Part shown: positions 36,801 through 48,624 of the stretch, piece by piece
How positions within the stretch are numbered: position 1 is the stretch's first letter
Layout of the letters: every line of letters starts with the position of its first letter
Source of the DNA: Euwallacea fornicatus
Taxonomy: Eukaryota > Arthropoda > Insecta > Coleoptera > Curculionidae
Length of the DNA: 64,000 nt
Direction of reading: 5' to 3'
Assembly (NCBI RefSeq): GCF_040115645.1
Contig: NC_089561.1
Location: forward strand, 2,356,001 to 2,420,000
The notes under the pieces: generated by a model
Seen by the model: only the letters and a program-made list of their open reading frames with translations
Told to the model about the DNA's origin: nothing
Databases searched by the model: none
Translations under genes and position numbers: made by a program

Positions 36801-39800
36801 TGGAAATACATTTTGCCGCACCAGGACGATAAATCAGTTGGCGCTAGATTATGTACACATCCCCGATTTCTGTCCAAAGTCCAAGATTTTCCAATAAATA
36901 CCCTTGGATTAAAAGGGATCATTGCCTGTCCCTATTGTTCGACCATTTACTACTCATCTTAATTAAATTCAAAGCATATTTCCATCTCCCCACAATTAAG
37001 CGCTTTGGACCCTAATTACAGGATGCGCTTTTTCTGTTACTGTTCCAGAACACTTGGCCGTCCGCGAGTTATTTGCCGACTAAACACCGAGGTGTGGATG
37101 GCAGCCTTTAGCATAAAATCAATTATCCTGGAGATTTTAAACAAGGGCAGTTTTTAACTCTTGAGCCGTTTTAAGTGTGTATAGTGTAATAATTAACTTA
37201 ACTTGAACTCGTCTCATAAGTGATAAAATTGTATTACCCGAAACTATAGACAAATACAATGCCACGTGTTGCGCTTGTTTAGCAATCAAAACGTCTTAAA
37301 TTTCCTGTCACGTAGGAGATATAAGCCACCCCCTGGTGTATTCTGACCTCGCCTGTTCCAGGACGATAATAGAAAAGCACCGTGCTGCTTTAATAAAAAA
37401 ATTACTCCCGATTTGTTCCGGCAAAACCGACTAAAATTACACATACAACTTAAGGCCGAATTGCAGCCCTTACAAAGTATCCCTGGAAACTTATTCGATC
37501 AGACACTTTATATCGCTCGTATATTCGGACGGAAGATCTTTACGGTCAACAGAAGGCTGCAATATATATTTGGTGGAATCTACTGCAACCCATTTCGTTT
37601 GATTTATTATTACTTTTAAGCGTCGAGATTTCCAACGGGGCTCTTCGGGTAAACGTAAACAATGGCCTTGGTGGAAACATCTTGCTGACTCGAATCAAAT
37701 ATAATGGACCCTTCTGTTTAAATTTGAAAATGTGCTCCTTTTTTTGTCGGGGTGGGAGGGATCGAGATAAATGGCTTGATGAGAAATCAATAGAGATGGT
37801 TTTCGTACGTAATGGAAGAAACTGAATAAGTCAATACAAAAATTGGAAAACAAATTTAAGCTGTTTAGGCGATTTACAAAATTGTAATTTTCGTATCGAA
37901 TAATTCAAGCTTCATGAACATAGAAAAAGCGTTAAAAAAAACTAACATAAATCTCTTTCACCATATTGTCAAGATTCGACATCGACATACTTCTAGGGGT
38001 AATATTAGAGGTTCTTCAAATACAATCTATGGCATATGTGAAATCACACTCATTTATTAAATCTAAAAAACTTGCTACTTTTCGACTACCTGCGGGGCAA
38101 TTTAAATAAATTAACCCTTATCTACACCCTGCATCATACAGCATGCAAAACGCGTTTTTGCATCGCGTTTAGCGCAAATAGACCCATTCTTTTGGATTAA
38201 TTTTAAGCTTTTTCATCATGGAATGTTCGACTTTTGTTACGTTTGCAACACCTCATGGCGTGAGAGATCGCAGTGAATCACAGAGAAGCCTTCCGTTTAA
38301 ATTAACTTACTATAATACTCATATGAACCACCCCTTCATGAAATTTCTCCGTGGAAAATACATGAAATATAATCTAATCCAAAAGCTTTTAAGGCGGAGC
38401 AGGGATTGTATTTACGGAAGCATTTAGATAATGGAAGCGAACACATATCAATTAAAATCCTGCTTTATAGACATATTTTTCAAGACGTTCTGCGAATAAC
38501 AAAGGAATAAGTTATTGCATCTTAATGGCATGGATGACATGGTAAAACCCCTCACACTCATCTCAACAACAATGTGCTTTCTTTGCACAGGGGCAAGCGA
38601 AAAATGTTCTGAGCGTGTAAAACGGCACTAAATCCCCCGAATACCGCAAATAAGAAATTCAAATAAATCTATTAATTTGGCAAAGAGCCACAATGGGCTG
38701 GCACTGTATTGTACGGGCCCCCGATTCAATCAGACATTGAAATATTGCCATTGCGCCCTAAATATTTGATTCAATAGCACAAGCACTGGAAACAAATAAT
38801 AAGGGGCCATTATCAAGGGGCTCCAGCATCAGAGTTTGCTCCCCCGGGACTAATTCTAACCCAATAATCATTTATCAACCCTTGATGTATCAATAAAAGT
38901 AAATAGCGTGTCAATTTACCCGTTATTACTGCTTCAATCGTATTTTCATACGTCGTATTAATGCCGCACAAATTAATTGAATTCATATTATGCAAGCAAT
39001 ATTGATATGAGGATTGGAACGTTGAACTTCTGTAGGCGATTCATATGTCGATTGTCGTATTACGATTAAAACAATGGCGAATTCGCCAGCCTTTGAAGTG
39101 GGCAGGTGAATAAATTTAAACATTACATCCAACTAAATCAATTCACCAAACGCCCCCCGTACAATGTATTGTGAGACGTGAGCTACGCGCTTACTGTGTC
39201 ATGAGAACAAGGATGGCCACATCCAACTGTAATGTTATGAGCGAAATGGAAACGAAAAGTATGGCTCGATATTTGTATTGTCAGGAGCTACGATGCTACG
39301 GGGGCCGTGTCGAAACTTTAAAGAATTCTCAAAGGCAATTAAAAACTGCGATTGTTTGACTATTTTCGATGTGAGTTTCGGAGGAAACATTAGTGATTCA
39401 ATGTGCGCGGACGCTACCCCCAAGTACATATAAGTCTACAACGGGTGATCATTAAAACATCTGACTGACAACGGATTAACAGATTAGGTTATCCAAGCTT
39501 TTGATATTTTAACGCCTACCGGAGGTTATTTTTCCAACCACCCTCTATTACTTGGGCTTTAACTTGATGCCAAACTTTAGAAAAACACGTCACGAACTTA
39601 CATCCAAAAGTCAACAATTTTATCTAAACATGAGTTATATATTCATGCTGCCAAAACTCAAAACATTCCCATATATCGAAAGGGGAAACGTGTTGGTTTT
39701 GTCAAGCATTTGTTGCAATTGACACGTAGTAGATCACGGCCATATCCCCAAGAAATTGGATCCAGGCGAAAATTTATAGTGCCGTAGGGGGTGGCATTAT

Positions 39801-40125
39801 TCGCCGGAAAACATAAACAGGCCCATGTCCATGTAAATGACCCATTATTGCGTACCTCGAAGCTCGTGTAGTCGATCGTGTTCGATGCTAATCTAACATA
39901 TTTATGTTGTAATACAAGGGCCAAGGATTACGCATTTTTCTTAATGTTTTTTTTTGAGTTTTTGCTGGGACATGAACCTCCAAAAGGGTCAAACGGGAAG
40001 CTAAAAACCAGGACAATATTTACCTTCCGCAGCATGTCCTCGAGCGAGTCCATGTCGGAGCCTCCGTTGTTGTTGTTGCTCGGCTGCACCATGTGTAGAT
40101 AAGCCCTCGACGCCCTGTTTTGCAT
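24871..40125 (-). CDS. Plekhh1: Pleckstrin homology, MyTH4 and FERM domain protein (PLEKHH1/MAX-1 type)
   Basis: Seventeen minus-strand exons keep phase: 40024-40125, 34759-34821, 31068-31190, 30740-30922, 30493-30638, 30114-30315, 29873-30061, 29707-29821, 28918-29082, 28636-28859, 28320-28496, 28106-28267, 27833-28051, 27447-27677, 26554-26911, 25438-26342 and 24871-25335, giving about 1342 residues (human PLEKHH1 is about 1364). Order: coiled coil (about 30-150), conserved PTPPLHRFPSWEDRIY (about 258-273) and VPVYATVKGRASQI, PH1 (about 418-506), PH2 (about 527-632), MyTH4 (about 660-880), FERM (about 895-1300). In worms the relative MAX-1 acts in motor-axon guidance, and the family is thought to bind phosphoinositides and link membrane to cytoskeleton. 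The ATG at 40125 has an in-frame TAG 21 nt upstream. Odd: an insertion of about 65 residues in MyTH4 and a Ser/Thr/Ala-rich insertion of about 45 in FERM. Exon 14 has an alternative donor after 27477 that drops 10 codons. Confidence 0.96.
34194..34206 (-). promoter_or_regulatory. X-box-like RFX site
   Basis: On the minus strand this reads GTTGCCTAGCGAC, fitting the RFX X-box consensus RYYNYY-N-RRNRAC exactly. It lies in a CpG-richer stretch inside PLEKHH1 intron 2. RFX factors drive ciliary and sensory-neuron genes. Short motifs occur by chance, so function is only suggested. Confidence 0.3.
34473..34668. mobile_element. Short MITE-like element with TACAGGRTG ends
   Basis: TACAGGATGTC at the left and GACCCTGTA at the right form an imperfect terminal inverted repeat around 196 bp. 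Ends of the type TACAGGGTG are very common in insect interspersed repeats. No coding potential. It sits about 90 bp downstream (minus sense) of PLEKHH1 exon 2. Confidence 0.45.
34822..40023 (-). other. Large intron 1 of PLEKHH1
   Basis: A 5.2-kb intron follows the first coding exon. No second gene is visible within it. Stretches rich in TAAT cores, for example 38640-38960, look like candidate conserved regulatory DNA. A short inverted pair, GCCGTTAAGCC and GGCTTAACGGT, lies at about 35957-36020. Confidence 0.6.
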
Positions 40126-42697
40126 GCACGCTCGATTACGCCACCTCTATGGGGTAGTTCGGCCGTATTTTCCGCACTTTCTCATTTCACACACTTTTGT
40201 AAACACGAATCACTGCCCTTTTTCGGGGGTTGATGACGATGGTGGAGCGAATCGAGATGTTTTTATTGTCTGAAATTTGATGCTGCTCGTTTGGTTTTAA
40301 CCTAATGAAAACCCGCTATTTCTGCCCCAGAAACGCCCCAGCGTAATAATTTTATTATTCCCATAAGATGTTAATATTTCACACCACTAAAGGAAACAAA
40401 ACACCATCCATTAATTTCTAATATCCCTAATGGTTCGCCCAGGGAGTTGAAAAGTTTACCGTACTGATAAATTGATTTCTAAACGTAGTTGCTAATTAAG
40501 TTTGTTAAGTTGATTCTTCCGCAAGCACCAGAGAAATATGCACATTCAAAGAATAACTGAGTGATATCGGTGACTGACTGACATTATTTTTAGTTACTCA
40601 CAAATTTAAAATTAGTGCCGCTCTATATTTAAATTTCTTCTTCCGCTAAGTTTTTTATTATGTGCCGCCGGCAATAAAGGAGGCTTAAGTGCCGACAATG
40701 AGGACGCAGAGCCAATCAAAACACGCACTTATACGAGGTGAATATGTGGAGATCGTTATTTCTGAGATGAGTTTTTATTACACATTTTAGGTCCAAAAAA
40801 CATAAACTGAGCGCATATACCTCACATTACAAAACTCAATAGAATTGGGCCCCAGTGGTGCCGGGAACTGAATTACTCACTTATTACTTTCCTTATTTCT
40901 GACAATTGCAGTGTTTCAGAGTCTGGAATTCCCCAGATTTCGGAACTATCGGGAAAGAGGATTTTCCATAATGGATCATATTTATAAACAGGTGTTCACG
41001 TTTCTGTGCCGCGAGAATCTACCCGCACCAGCCGATGTGGGGGATTTGTGTTTGGAATATTCAAAAATATCTTCGTGTCATTCAATTTCAAGCCTGACTG
41101 TTCCACCCTGACTTGAACAGCATCCACCCATCACCTCACCCGAAAGCCATAATTTCCGCGAAGGTATTTAACCATATATAGATAGCGGCGTCTAACCGTT
41201 CGTGTCAGCCTAAATTGCTCTTTCATTAATATTAATTAAGCTGCCCCACATAGTTTCAACCCTTCCGTGAAATGCATCCGAAATTAAGCTAACCAACCCC
41301 TCTATTATACTTGTCTTACGCTTAATTTACATATTTGATGCGAACCATGCATGTGTATCGGTATTTACGTTGACCGAAAAAAAAAACCACCCCCGATGCT
41401 TACTGTAAGGGTTTGTTAATCTCGACTAGTCACGATAGGTTCATATTTCAAGTTGTAATAATGTGACTTCTATAGACATTTTTGTTAATGATTTTAATCG
41501 TTTGCGTCGCGTAAAACTTGGTCGAGCATGGGAACGTTCCAAAATTTACCGAAATAATTCATGGATTTGCATAACGCACAGAGCTTCGAATGGATGAGTC
41601 CCGTCAAGTGACAGCTAAACACCAAGACACATATTACTGTTCACATATCTCCTGTTGACATATTATTATTAAATAGAATATCTGAACTGCCTGCACGCAC
41701 ATTAAGGCTGCGACACTGTTTGGTTATTTTTTAATGAGTTTTTTTTTTCATGATAACTTGGTCGGAACACCCTGAACACAAAGTTCATTTCATCCATTCT
41801 ACAGAACATTTCAGATTATCTTTACACGGAATATTCTGTGATTCGCTTTTAGTTTGTTATATCATTACGCGCCAGAATTATTGAATGTTCGATCAAGAAA
41901 CTATATTTCACTGGTCGACATGTTTCCCAGTGAATTACCGGTAAATTTTTTCCCTATGTCAAAAATGTCAACTGCCGTTATTGTTTATGTCCTATATCCC
42001 GCTCGTTGTACCGTTTCTGAAGTTGATGGTCAAATTCAAAAACTGCCGGACAATTGACATCCCTACCCTTTTGCAAACCATCATCGGCTTTTTGTACATT
42101 CATCAATCTTTCCTCGTATAATGTGTCGTGGATTTTGAGCTAGATGCTAAGCGAGGGACGGCAAGGATGAATATACCATTCGCTATCGCGTACGAGTGAG
42201 ATAGAAAGCAAAAGTGCGTCGGGACCTAGTACTAACGTCGGCTATAATTGTACGAGGGACAGCTTCAAACTTTACACCGATTCACAATTGCAATTGACAA
42301 AAGCTATTTTTTAACGAGATTTTTGATGATATTTGAATGATCCCGCATAAACAACAAACCAATTCATTTATCCTGGTGGATACCACGATTTATTCTGGTA
42401 ACAGTGATTAATTTGAAACAGTAAATTGTGACATATAGCTCTCATAAGGCTAACGTATGGCTTTAAAATTGAAATACAGTGGTAGTTCATCAATTTTTGA
42501 GTGGGAACCGTATACGTACGTACATATATCGAGCTTTAAATAAACGTTTTACGCCGCGAGGCTTAAATTTTAATCAACCCTGTTGGTTTTTGCGTGCGTT
42601 AAATTATTAACTGCACAAATTGCACCGGCCAAAAAAAATTAATAAGCATCTGATACTCAACCTGTGTATATATGGCTAAATAGTAATCATTTGAATG

Positions 42698-42718
42698 AAA
42701 AAAAAAACAAAAAAAAAA
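42698..42718. repeat. A-rich run
   Basis: Two runs of A separated by a single C make up 21 bases. A simple low-complexity sequence with no associated element ends identified. Confidence 0.8.
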
Positions 42719-45700
42719 CGCTTGCTATGGAAAATCCGTTTCCGTCGCTTCCGCTAAATCCAAAGCTGTTTGCATTTCATTTAAAATGTTTGCTATCGGT
42801 TAACTAAACTTGCCGTGAAGCCGATTAAAACTGTCTGAATAAAACTCGACTACATCAGGGCCCTTAAATGCAATTTTAAATCGGTGCTTTAGCAGACAAT
42901 TCCCCTTGAAAGACATAAATGAAAATTTACATCAGCAGGTACGATAATTGCTCAAGAATATCACTTCGCCGGGCACCATGAAAAATTTAATTTTCCGTTC
43001 GTCTTGAACCCAATTAGAATTTTGCTGGGGGAGCCATAACGAAGAAGGCAGATAATTTAAACAGCTTAATTAACTTCTGACATAGAATAGCTACTGGCAA
43101 TGTTGTCTTTTATCTTCTACCTTTCGTAGCGTATTTAAATTTACCATGGAATCCCCAATGAAAGCCCCATTTTGTTGCTCCGTTTGTTCGCGAGCTTTAA
43201 ATCCATTTGTAACGTGTTTGGCAAACAAAGGGAAAAACCTGAAAAATGGGTCATTGCGCAGATTTTTCTAACACATTGAAATATTTAATAAGGGAGACTG
43301 CCTGAGCCGCTATTGAAGTGATACCTCACGAAGTGTATCGAAAAAGGGAGAAAAATTACTTAAACACGAACTGTCTTCAAATCCCAATTTGTGCTAAACA
43401 GGAGCTAAAAGCAGGCTTTTCCAGTAAAACGAAGTTATGATTAATTTATTAGGGTCTATTAGGTTCAAAGGGAGAAGTAATACGATTTGTAAAACAAATG
43501 GGGGTGAGCACATTGCCGTCCTTTGCAGGGTTCTCAAGTTAAATTATGCCGCGTAATATGTTTCCATCGAAGTTGCTAAATTGCATTTGATTTATGATAT
43601 TTTAATGTTTCTATTCACGAAAAGTATTGGTATGACCTGTATAACTCACTCAGAAATTCCATTATTTAAAATCTAGTTTTACGCAGTTTTTCTTTTCGAC
43701 TGCCTTAACCGACCGGCTTACAGATGCAAAGCATAAAGTAATCTAAGGCTACCAAATCGGGTTCCCAGTTGTCAAAGCTTCAACATTATGAACAAATGAT
43801 CAAAAACTGCAAGAGCTCTATGAACATGCTGTACATGTTAAAGCGAGGGAGAAGCAGGCGCGCAATTTTTCAGAGCTACTCGTCTATTGATCATCTTAAG
43901 CTCTGCCCTGAAAAACTAACTTTTTACCACTTTACATTCACTCAAAATTATGCCAATTTATCCAGAGTTCATTCATTATTTGCAGCTTTCAAAACGCATT
44001 ACCTAACCGCCCTCTCCCTTTCAACGGTAATAAATGGCTGTTCCCCAAAGGTTTACTTAAATAATTAATGACCTATGATTTTTGTGTCCTTTCCAGGTTA
44101 CACGGTGTTGCACTTAACCCGCCCTTTGAAATGTTTGAATAATGATGCCTCAGTGGCGAGCCAAATGGAGCTTCGCGTACAATTTTCCTAACTAAAATTT
44201 GACTCGTTTTGGAGCAATCAAGTCCCGACAAAATTAGGAACTTCCGCTCCGAAAAAAAGTATTTATTAGATGACTAGACGTTTCCGCTATCTAGAAACAG
44301 GTAAACAACCACATTAAAAACTATCCATAAAGTGGAAGCAGTGTTTCATAATTTCCTTCAATAAATTAAAACTTGGACCTCATCCAAGTGTTAATATATT
44401 ATTTAAGACAGCTGAGATTGCTTGGGAAGTAGTGAGCTCCAAGATTAGATGAATGAGGCAGCATAAATAGGCAGAACTCGGAAAAAAAATTATCATGAAA
44501 ACACCTCATTTTGGCCCTTGAAATCGTTTAAAGCAGACTCCGTCTTATTTAATACATAGGGAAATATTTAAAAAAAGATAAACAAAGTTTGCTCGAAAAT
44601 CCCTTTCCTCGTGGATCAAACATTTTCGTGGCGGTAAACATCATTAATAAAAGCAATTTTCTCCCCGTAGTTTCCCCTCAGATTTTATTTAAATTGGCCA
44701 ACAGAAGTAGGAAAAAACGAGCGAAAAGACTTTAGAAAACTTTCGCACGCTCAGGAAGTTTTAAATTCAATATTCATGATACGACTTGGAGGAGAAAAGG
44801 GTTGGCCGCCGCGATTTATTTGAGTTTCCAGCAAATAATGTCAACTCATCCTCCGAATAAATGACACTTGATTGGAAAAGTTTAAGCCCTTAAATAGATT
44901 TTAAATTTCAATGCAGTAATTAAATTCGTCAGCGATATCGATTTGTTTTTGTGCACCGGCTTGTGTGTACGTTACAAGCGCCTCCCGTATACGGTACCAC
45001 TGCGTGCGAGCTCGCGGGAAGCGTGACGCGGAAAGAGGGACGGCTCTATATGACGCGGCCGTCGACGAGTGAAACAGAAGATGAAAGGGTGTCCGGAATA
45101 TTCGATGCGATAAATACGAGGAGCCTCTCGAACTTTTAAATTTTTTCAAGTTTTATAAATGGTGGCTCGTTTAATTTCCAATTCTATCGCCAGTTTTAGA
45201 GAGATTCTGATTTCTTAGTTGTTCAGGGAATAAGGGGACTGATTAATTCCCTCATTACGCAAAACTTTCAGCAAAATTAAGACTAATAACTCCAAATGAA
45301 TTGCACTCTAAATTTCGAACTTGGGCAATATGTAAACGTGTTAAGCAAACTCCAAACATTTACTACGGATTCGATTGTGTCTCAGATCAGCCTTTAATCA
45401 TCCAAAATGCAATAATTAGTCCTTTGACTTTGTTGGCACCCAACCAAAGCTCTTTGCAATTTAACTTGTTTTTGCGGAGTTATTTGCGCACAGTTGCATG
45501 CAGTTTCCCCCAAGCTCAATCTAAGTTATAATCGCATTAGGCATGCCACCTTGGCTAGTTATTTCCCAGAATAGTTGTTGGTAATTGCAAAGCTGTTCAG
45601 GACCACACCACCATACGTTCGAGTTAGACGTTAATTTAAGCCGCGTGGTTTTAAATTAAGGTTCGGAGGTTCTTCGATCCTCCTCAAACGGTTTACGTTT

Positions 45701-46032
45701 AATTTGATAAATGCGTTCGGGCCATTACATCAAACGAAACTCTCGTGGCGCTTAGTTTGCCAATAAAACACCTCGTATCTTAGCGGGGAATACGAATGTG
45801 GACGAGTATCATCCAATTTCCTCTGCAGAGATAAAAATGTACATCACTCGCCCCACGTTGAAGTGTCGGATGTGTTCCATGCACCCTACAACGAATCGGG
45901 AAGTGACGCGTTAAAGTCCTAATGTAAGTGAGTGCTTCAAGGTGGGAGCTAGTTGATTTAAAGTCAAAAATCTATGGGAATTAATGACAAAAATGGCCCT
46001 AATCAAGTGTTAACGAACATAACCGTAGATAA

Positions 46033-46074
<42 letters not shown>
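46033..46074. repeat. (AAT)n microsatellite
   Basis: Thirteen or so near-perfect AAT/TAA triplets in a row. Such arrays are prone to length variation between individuals. Confidence 0.95.
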
Positions 46075-46076
<2 letters not shown>

Positions 46077-46193
46077 TGAACAACAATCACCCTTGTGCAT
46101 GCTATATTATAAACCGTCCCCCGTAAACGTTTTGTCGCTGTTTGCATTAAAACGATAAAAACAAAGCGCGATTTATGTGATATAACTGCATAT

Positions 46194-46219
46194 GAGAGAG
46201 AGAGAGAGAGAGAGAGAGA
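46194..46219. repeat. (GA)n microsatellite
   Basis: Thirteen GA dinucleotides in a row, 120 bp from the AAT array. GA tracts can bind GAGA-type factors in insects, but no promoter is evident beside it. Confidence 0.95.
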
Positions 46220-46456
46220 CAGAATACGTCGATAAGAAATTCGAACGTTACAGTGGGTGTTTTCGAAGTGTCAAAAATGGTTGTAAATGTGGGTGCAACG
46301 GTTCTAGCAGTGGCGGATAAGTAAGGACGCGGGGCGCAGCACCGCATTATCATACTGACACAGAGTCATTGTCAATGCACATATCACAACGGTCGAAGAC
46401 CATCAGGAGAATTGCGTTTACTAAAATTTAAGTGAAAAAATCAAATTTTCTATATT

Positions 46457-47468
46457 GGTGAATCAAGATGGTGGGGCTCGCCCTTAAAACTTTTTTTTTG
46501 TTAAATTTGAAAAGTTGAAATTTGGAGGGGAGCTATATGGGAATAAGACCGATTGATTAACATTAATGACGTTTACCTAGCACTTCCGGTTTAACCGGAT
46601 ATGACCTCAACTTTCGATTTTTAAATGTAATGTTATATAAATTTTTCCTTTTTTGGAACCTAGAGGTCACTTTTAGTCCAAGAGTACGTCACTTGAAAAA
46701 ATATTTTCTTTTAATGGAAAAATTGATGTGCTGTTACTATTTTGAGAATGTCGTCAACGGCCTCCCGATGCTGCGCGACTTTATGCGGAATGATTTCCGC
46801 TTAAAAACCATCCAGGCCGCCACTGTTTTGAAAAATTTGTGAATGAAATGAAAAGTTTTATCATATTTAAATATTTTATTATTTTGTTCTTTCATTTGGA
46901 AGATGGCCATGGCGTACTCCACTGCCAACGCATTTTTTTCTATATTTGAAAGTTTTTAGCGAATTAGCGATTCATTTCTAAACGAACATACGATGTGTCC
47001 GATATCAAGAAATTCGGAAAAAAATTGTCTTTTAGAAAATCGCACTGAGCCACCATTTTGCCATTTGACAACGCAAGACAAATGGAAAAACTGTTTTCCG
47101 GTATTTAAATTGCTTATGAAAGAAATAGTACTCGATAATATGACAAATTAGTATTTTTCCCCATAATTCTGACTTAAAATAGTACCTAATACGTAAGCCT
47201 TAGTGGCGTAGCTCGACATGAAAAAAACATATTTTTTTTAATTATATATTTTTAGACTAAAAATGACCTCTAGGTCCCAAAAGGAAAAAAATATAGGGCA
47301 CTATATTTGAAAATCGAAAGTTGAGGTAATTTCCGGTTAAACCGAAAATGCTAGATAAACGCCATTAACGTCAGTCGGCTCTATTCCCATATAGCTTTCC
47401 TCTAAATTTTGACTTTATAAATTTAACATAAAAAAAGTTACAAAGGCGACCCATCTTCTTGAATTACC
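46457..47468. mobile_element. Foldback DNA element with arms of about 220 bp
   Basis: The left arm (46457-46684) reappears inverted at about 47250-47468. Matching blocks in order are GGTGAATCAAG/GGTAATTCAAG, the ATGG...CGCC block, AGCTATATGGGAATA, TTCGGTTTAACCGGA, CCTCAACTTTCGATTTT and CCTAGAGGTCA. The interior of about 565 bp has a 70-codon plus frame and a 63-codon minus frame, both without a domain. Arms this long with no transposase mark a non-autonomous foldback or long-TIR element. No target duplication is obvious, so boundaries are approximate by a few bases. Confidence 0.85.
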
Positions 47469-48616
47469 CGGTAGAGAGTGTGCACATTGCTTGATATACC
47501 TCAGATTATTGGCGTATTCCCCTAAAAGGGATGTTTTGCATGGCTGTCTGGGGGGTTCGGCTATGTTTTCCCTAATGCGTTTATTCTTATGTTGCATATT
47601 CAATTTTATATTTCTCCTCTAATGATTTTCCTTTGATTGTCATTATCAGAAATAATTCTTATATGGCAAACCTGAGAAATGAAATCCAACATTTCCACTA
47701 TAACACCAGATTAGGATTCGAATTAACCAGGAGGTTGATTGATGTGACAAGCTTACCTCAAGTTTGAATAACGATTGAGAAGGGTTCACTGAAATGAAAC
47801 TTTGGCTAACTAGTAATTTGTTCTCATCTAATTAGCGCACTGAGGTTATCTTAGATTTGGCGTACTAAACGCCCACTCAAGGCGATATGGTCCCCATTTC
47901 GCCTCTAATGTATGTGGAACTCATATTTCGTCAAGGAGAAGGAAATTTCGGGACTTCAACCTGAGGAGTTGCGATTTAATAAATTGGTAGAAGGCAAAAA
48001 AGCATTGGCCCACTGACACCGTGGGTGGCGGGCCATCAACACAAACGGCATCCGACGGGGAAGAATATGGGTCGGTCTAATCAATATTTAGAAAATGCAG
48101 TGGCGGTGGAGTAGAAAAAAACATTTGAATCTCGAAGGAAACTCAAAACCACCGATATTTCTATGCAGTTTTTGATTCGCACATTTCTAGACCCATCCAT
48201 CCAATTCGATACCGCTAATGTGGTCCGGTTCCCACGGCGCCAACCAAAAATGCATTTGATCCCACTCAAATTTCTTCTCTCCCATGGTTCGTTACAAAAT
48301 AATTCGCTTAACATTATTGCAGCAATGCCGGAGTTTAGCGTCAATTTACCATTCCCTCCTTCCGATCAGCCCATCATCATCAACCCTAACGAAGCACAGC
48401 ACTTCACTCATCGCCCAAAAGCCGCTTATGCACGTCAACACGAAATCAAAACCTAACGATTGACAAACATCCAGAACCGGGATAGAGCCAGAAAGCGAGA
48501 GAGAGAAGGAACAAACGCGGAAAAGCTCGGTTTCTGGATCGTGAGCGGAAAGCGGACCGTGGATAGCGCAAGCTGGCAGCTTAATGCCGAAACTCTGGAT
48601 GAAAGCTGCTGCCGTA

Positions 48617-48624
48617 TATAAAGT
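48617..48624 (+). promoter_or_regulatory. TATA-box candidate of unassigned transcript
   Basis: TATATAAA within GCCGTATATAAAGTGAC follows a GC-richer, purine-rich segment (48480-48600). No coding exon was recognised downstream, so it could serve a non-coding transcript or be chance. Confidence 0.25.

Noticed and set aside
43769..44068. 99-codon plus frame in the gene-poor interval
   Set aside because: Its composition is unremarkable, it has no motif, and similar-length frames occur nearby on both strands.
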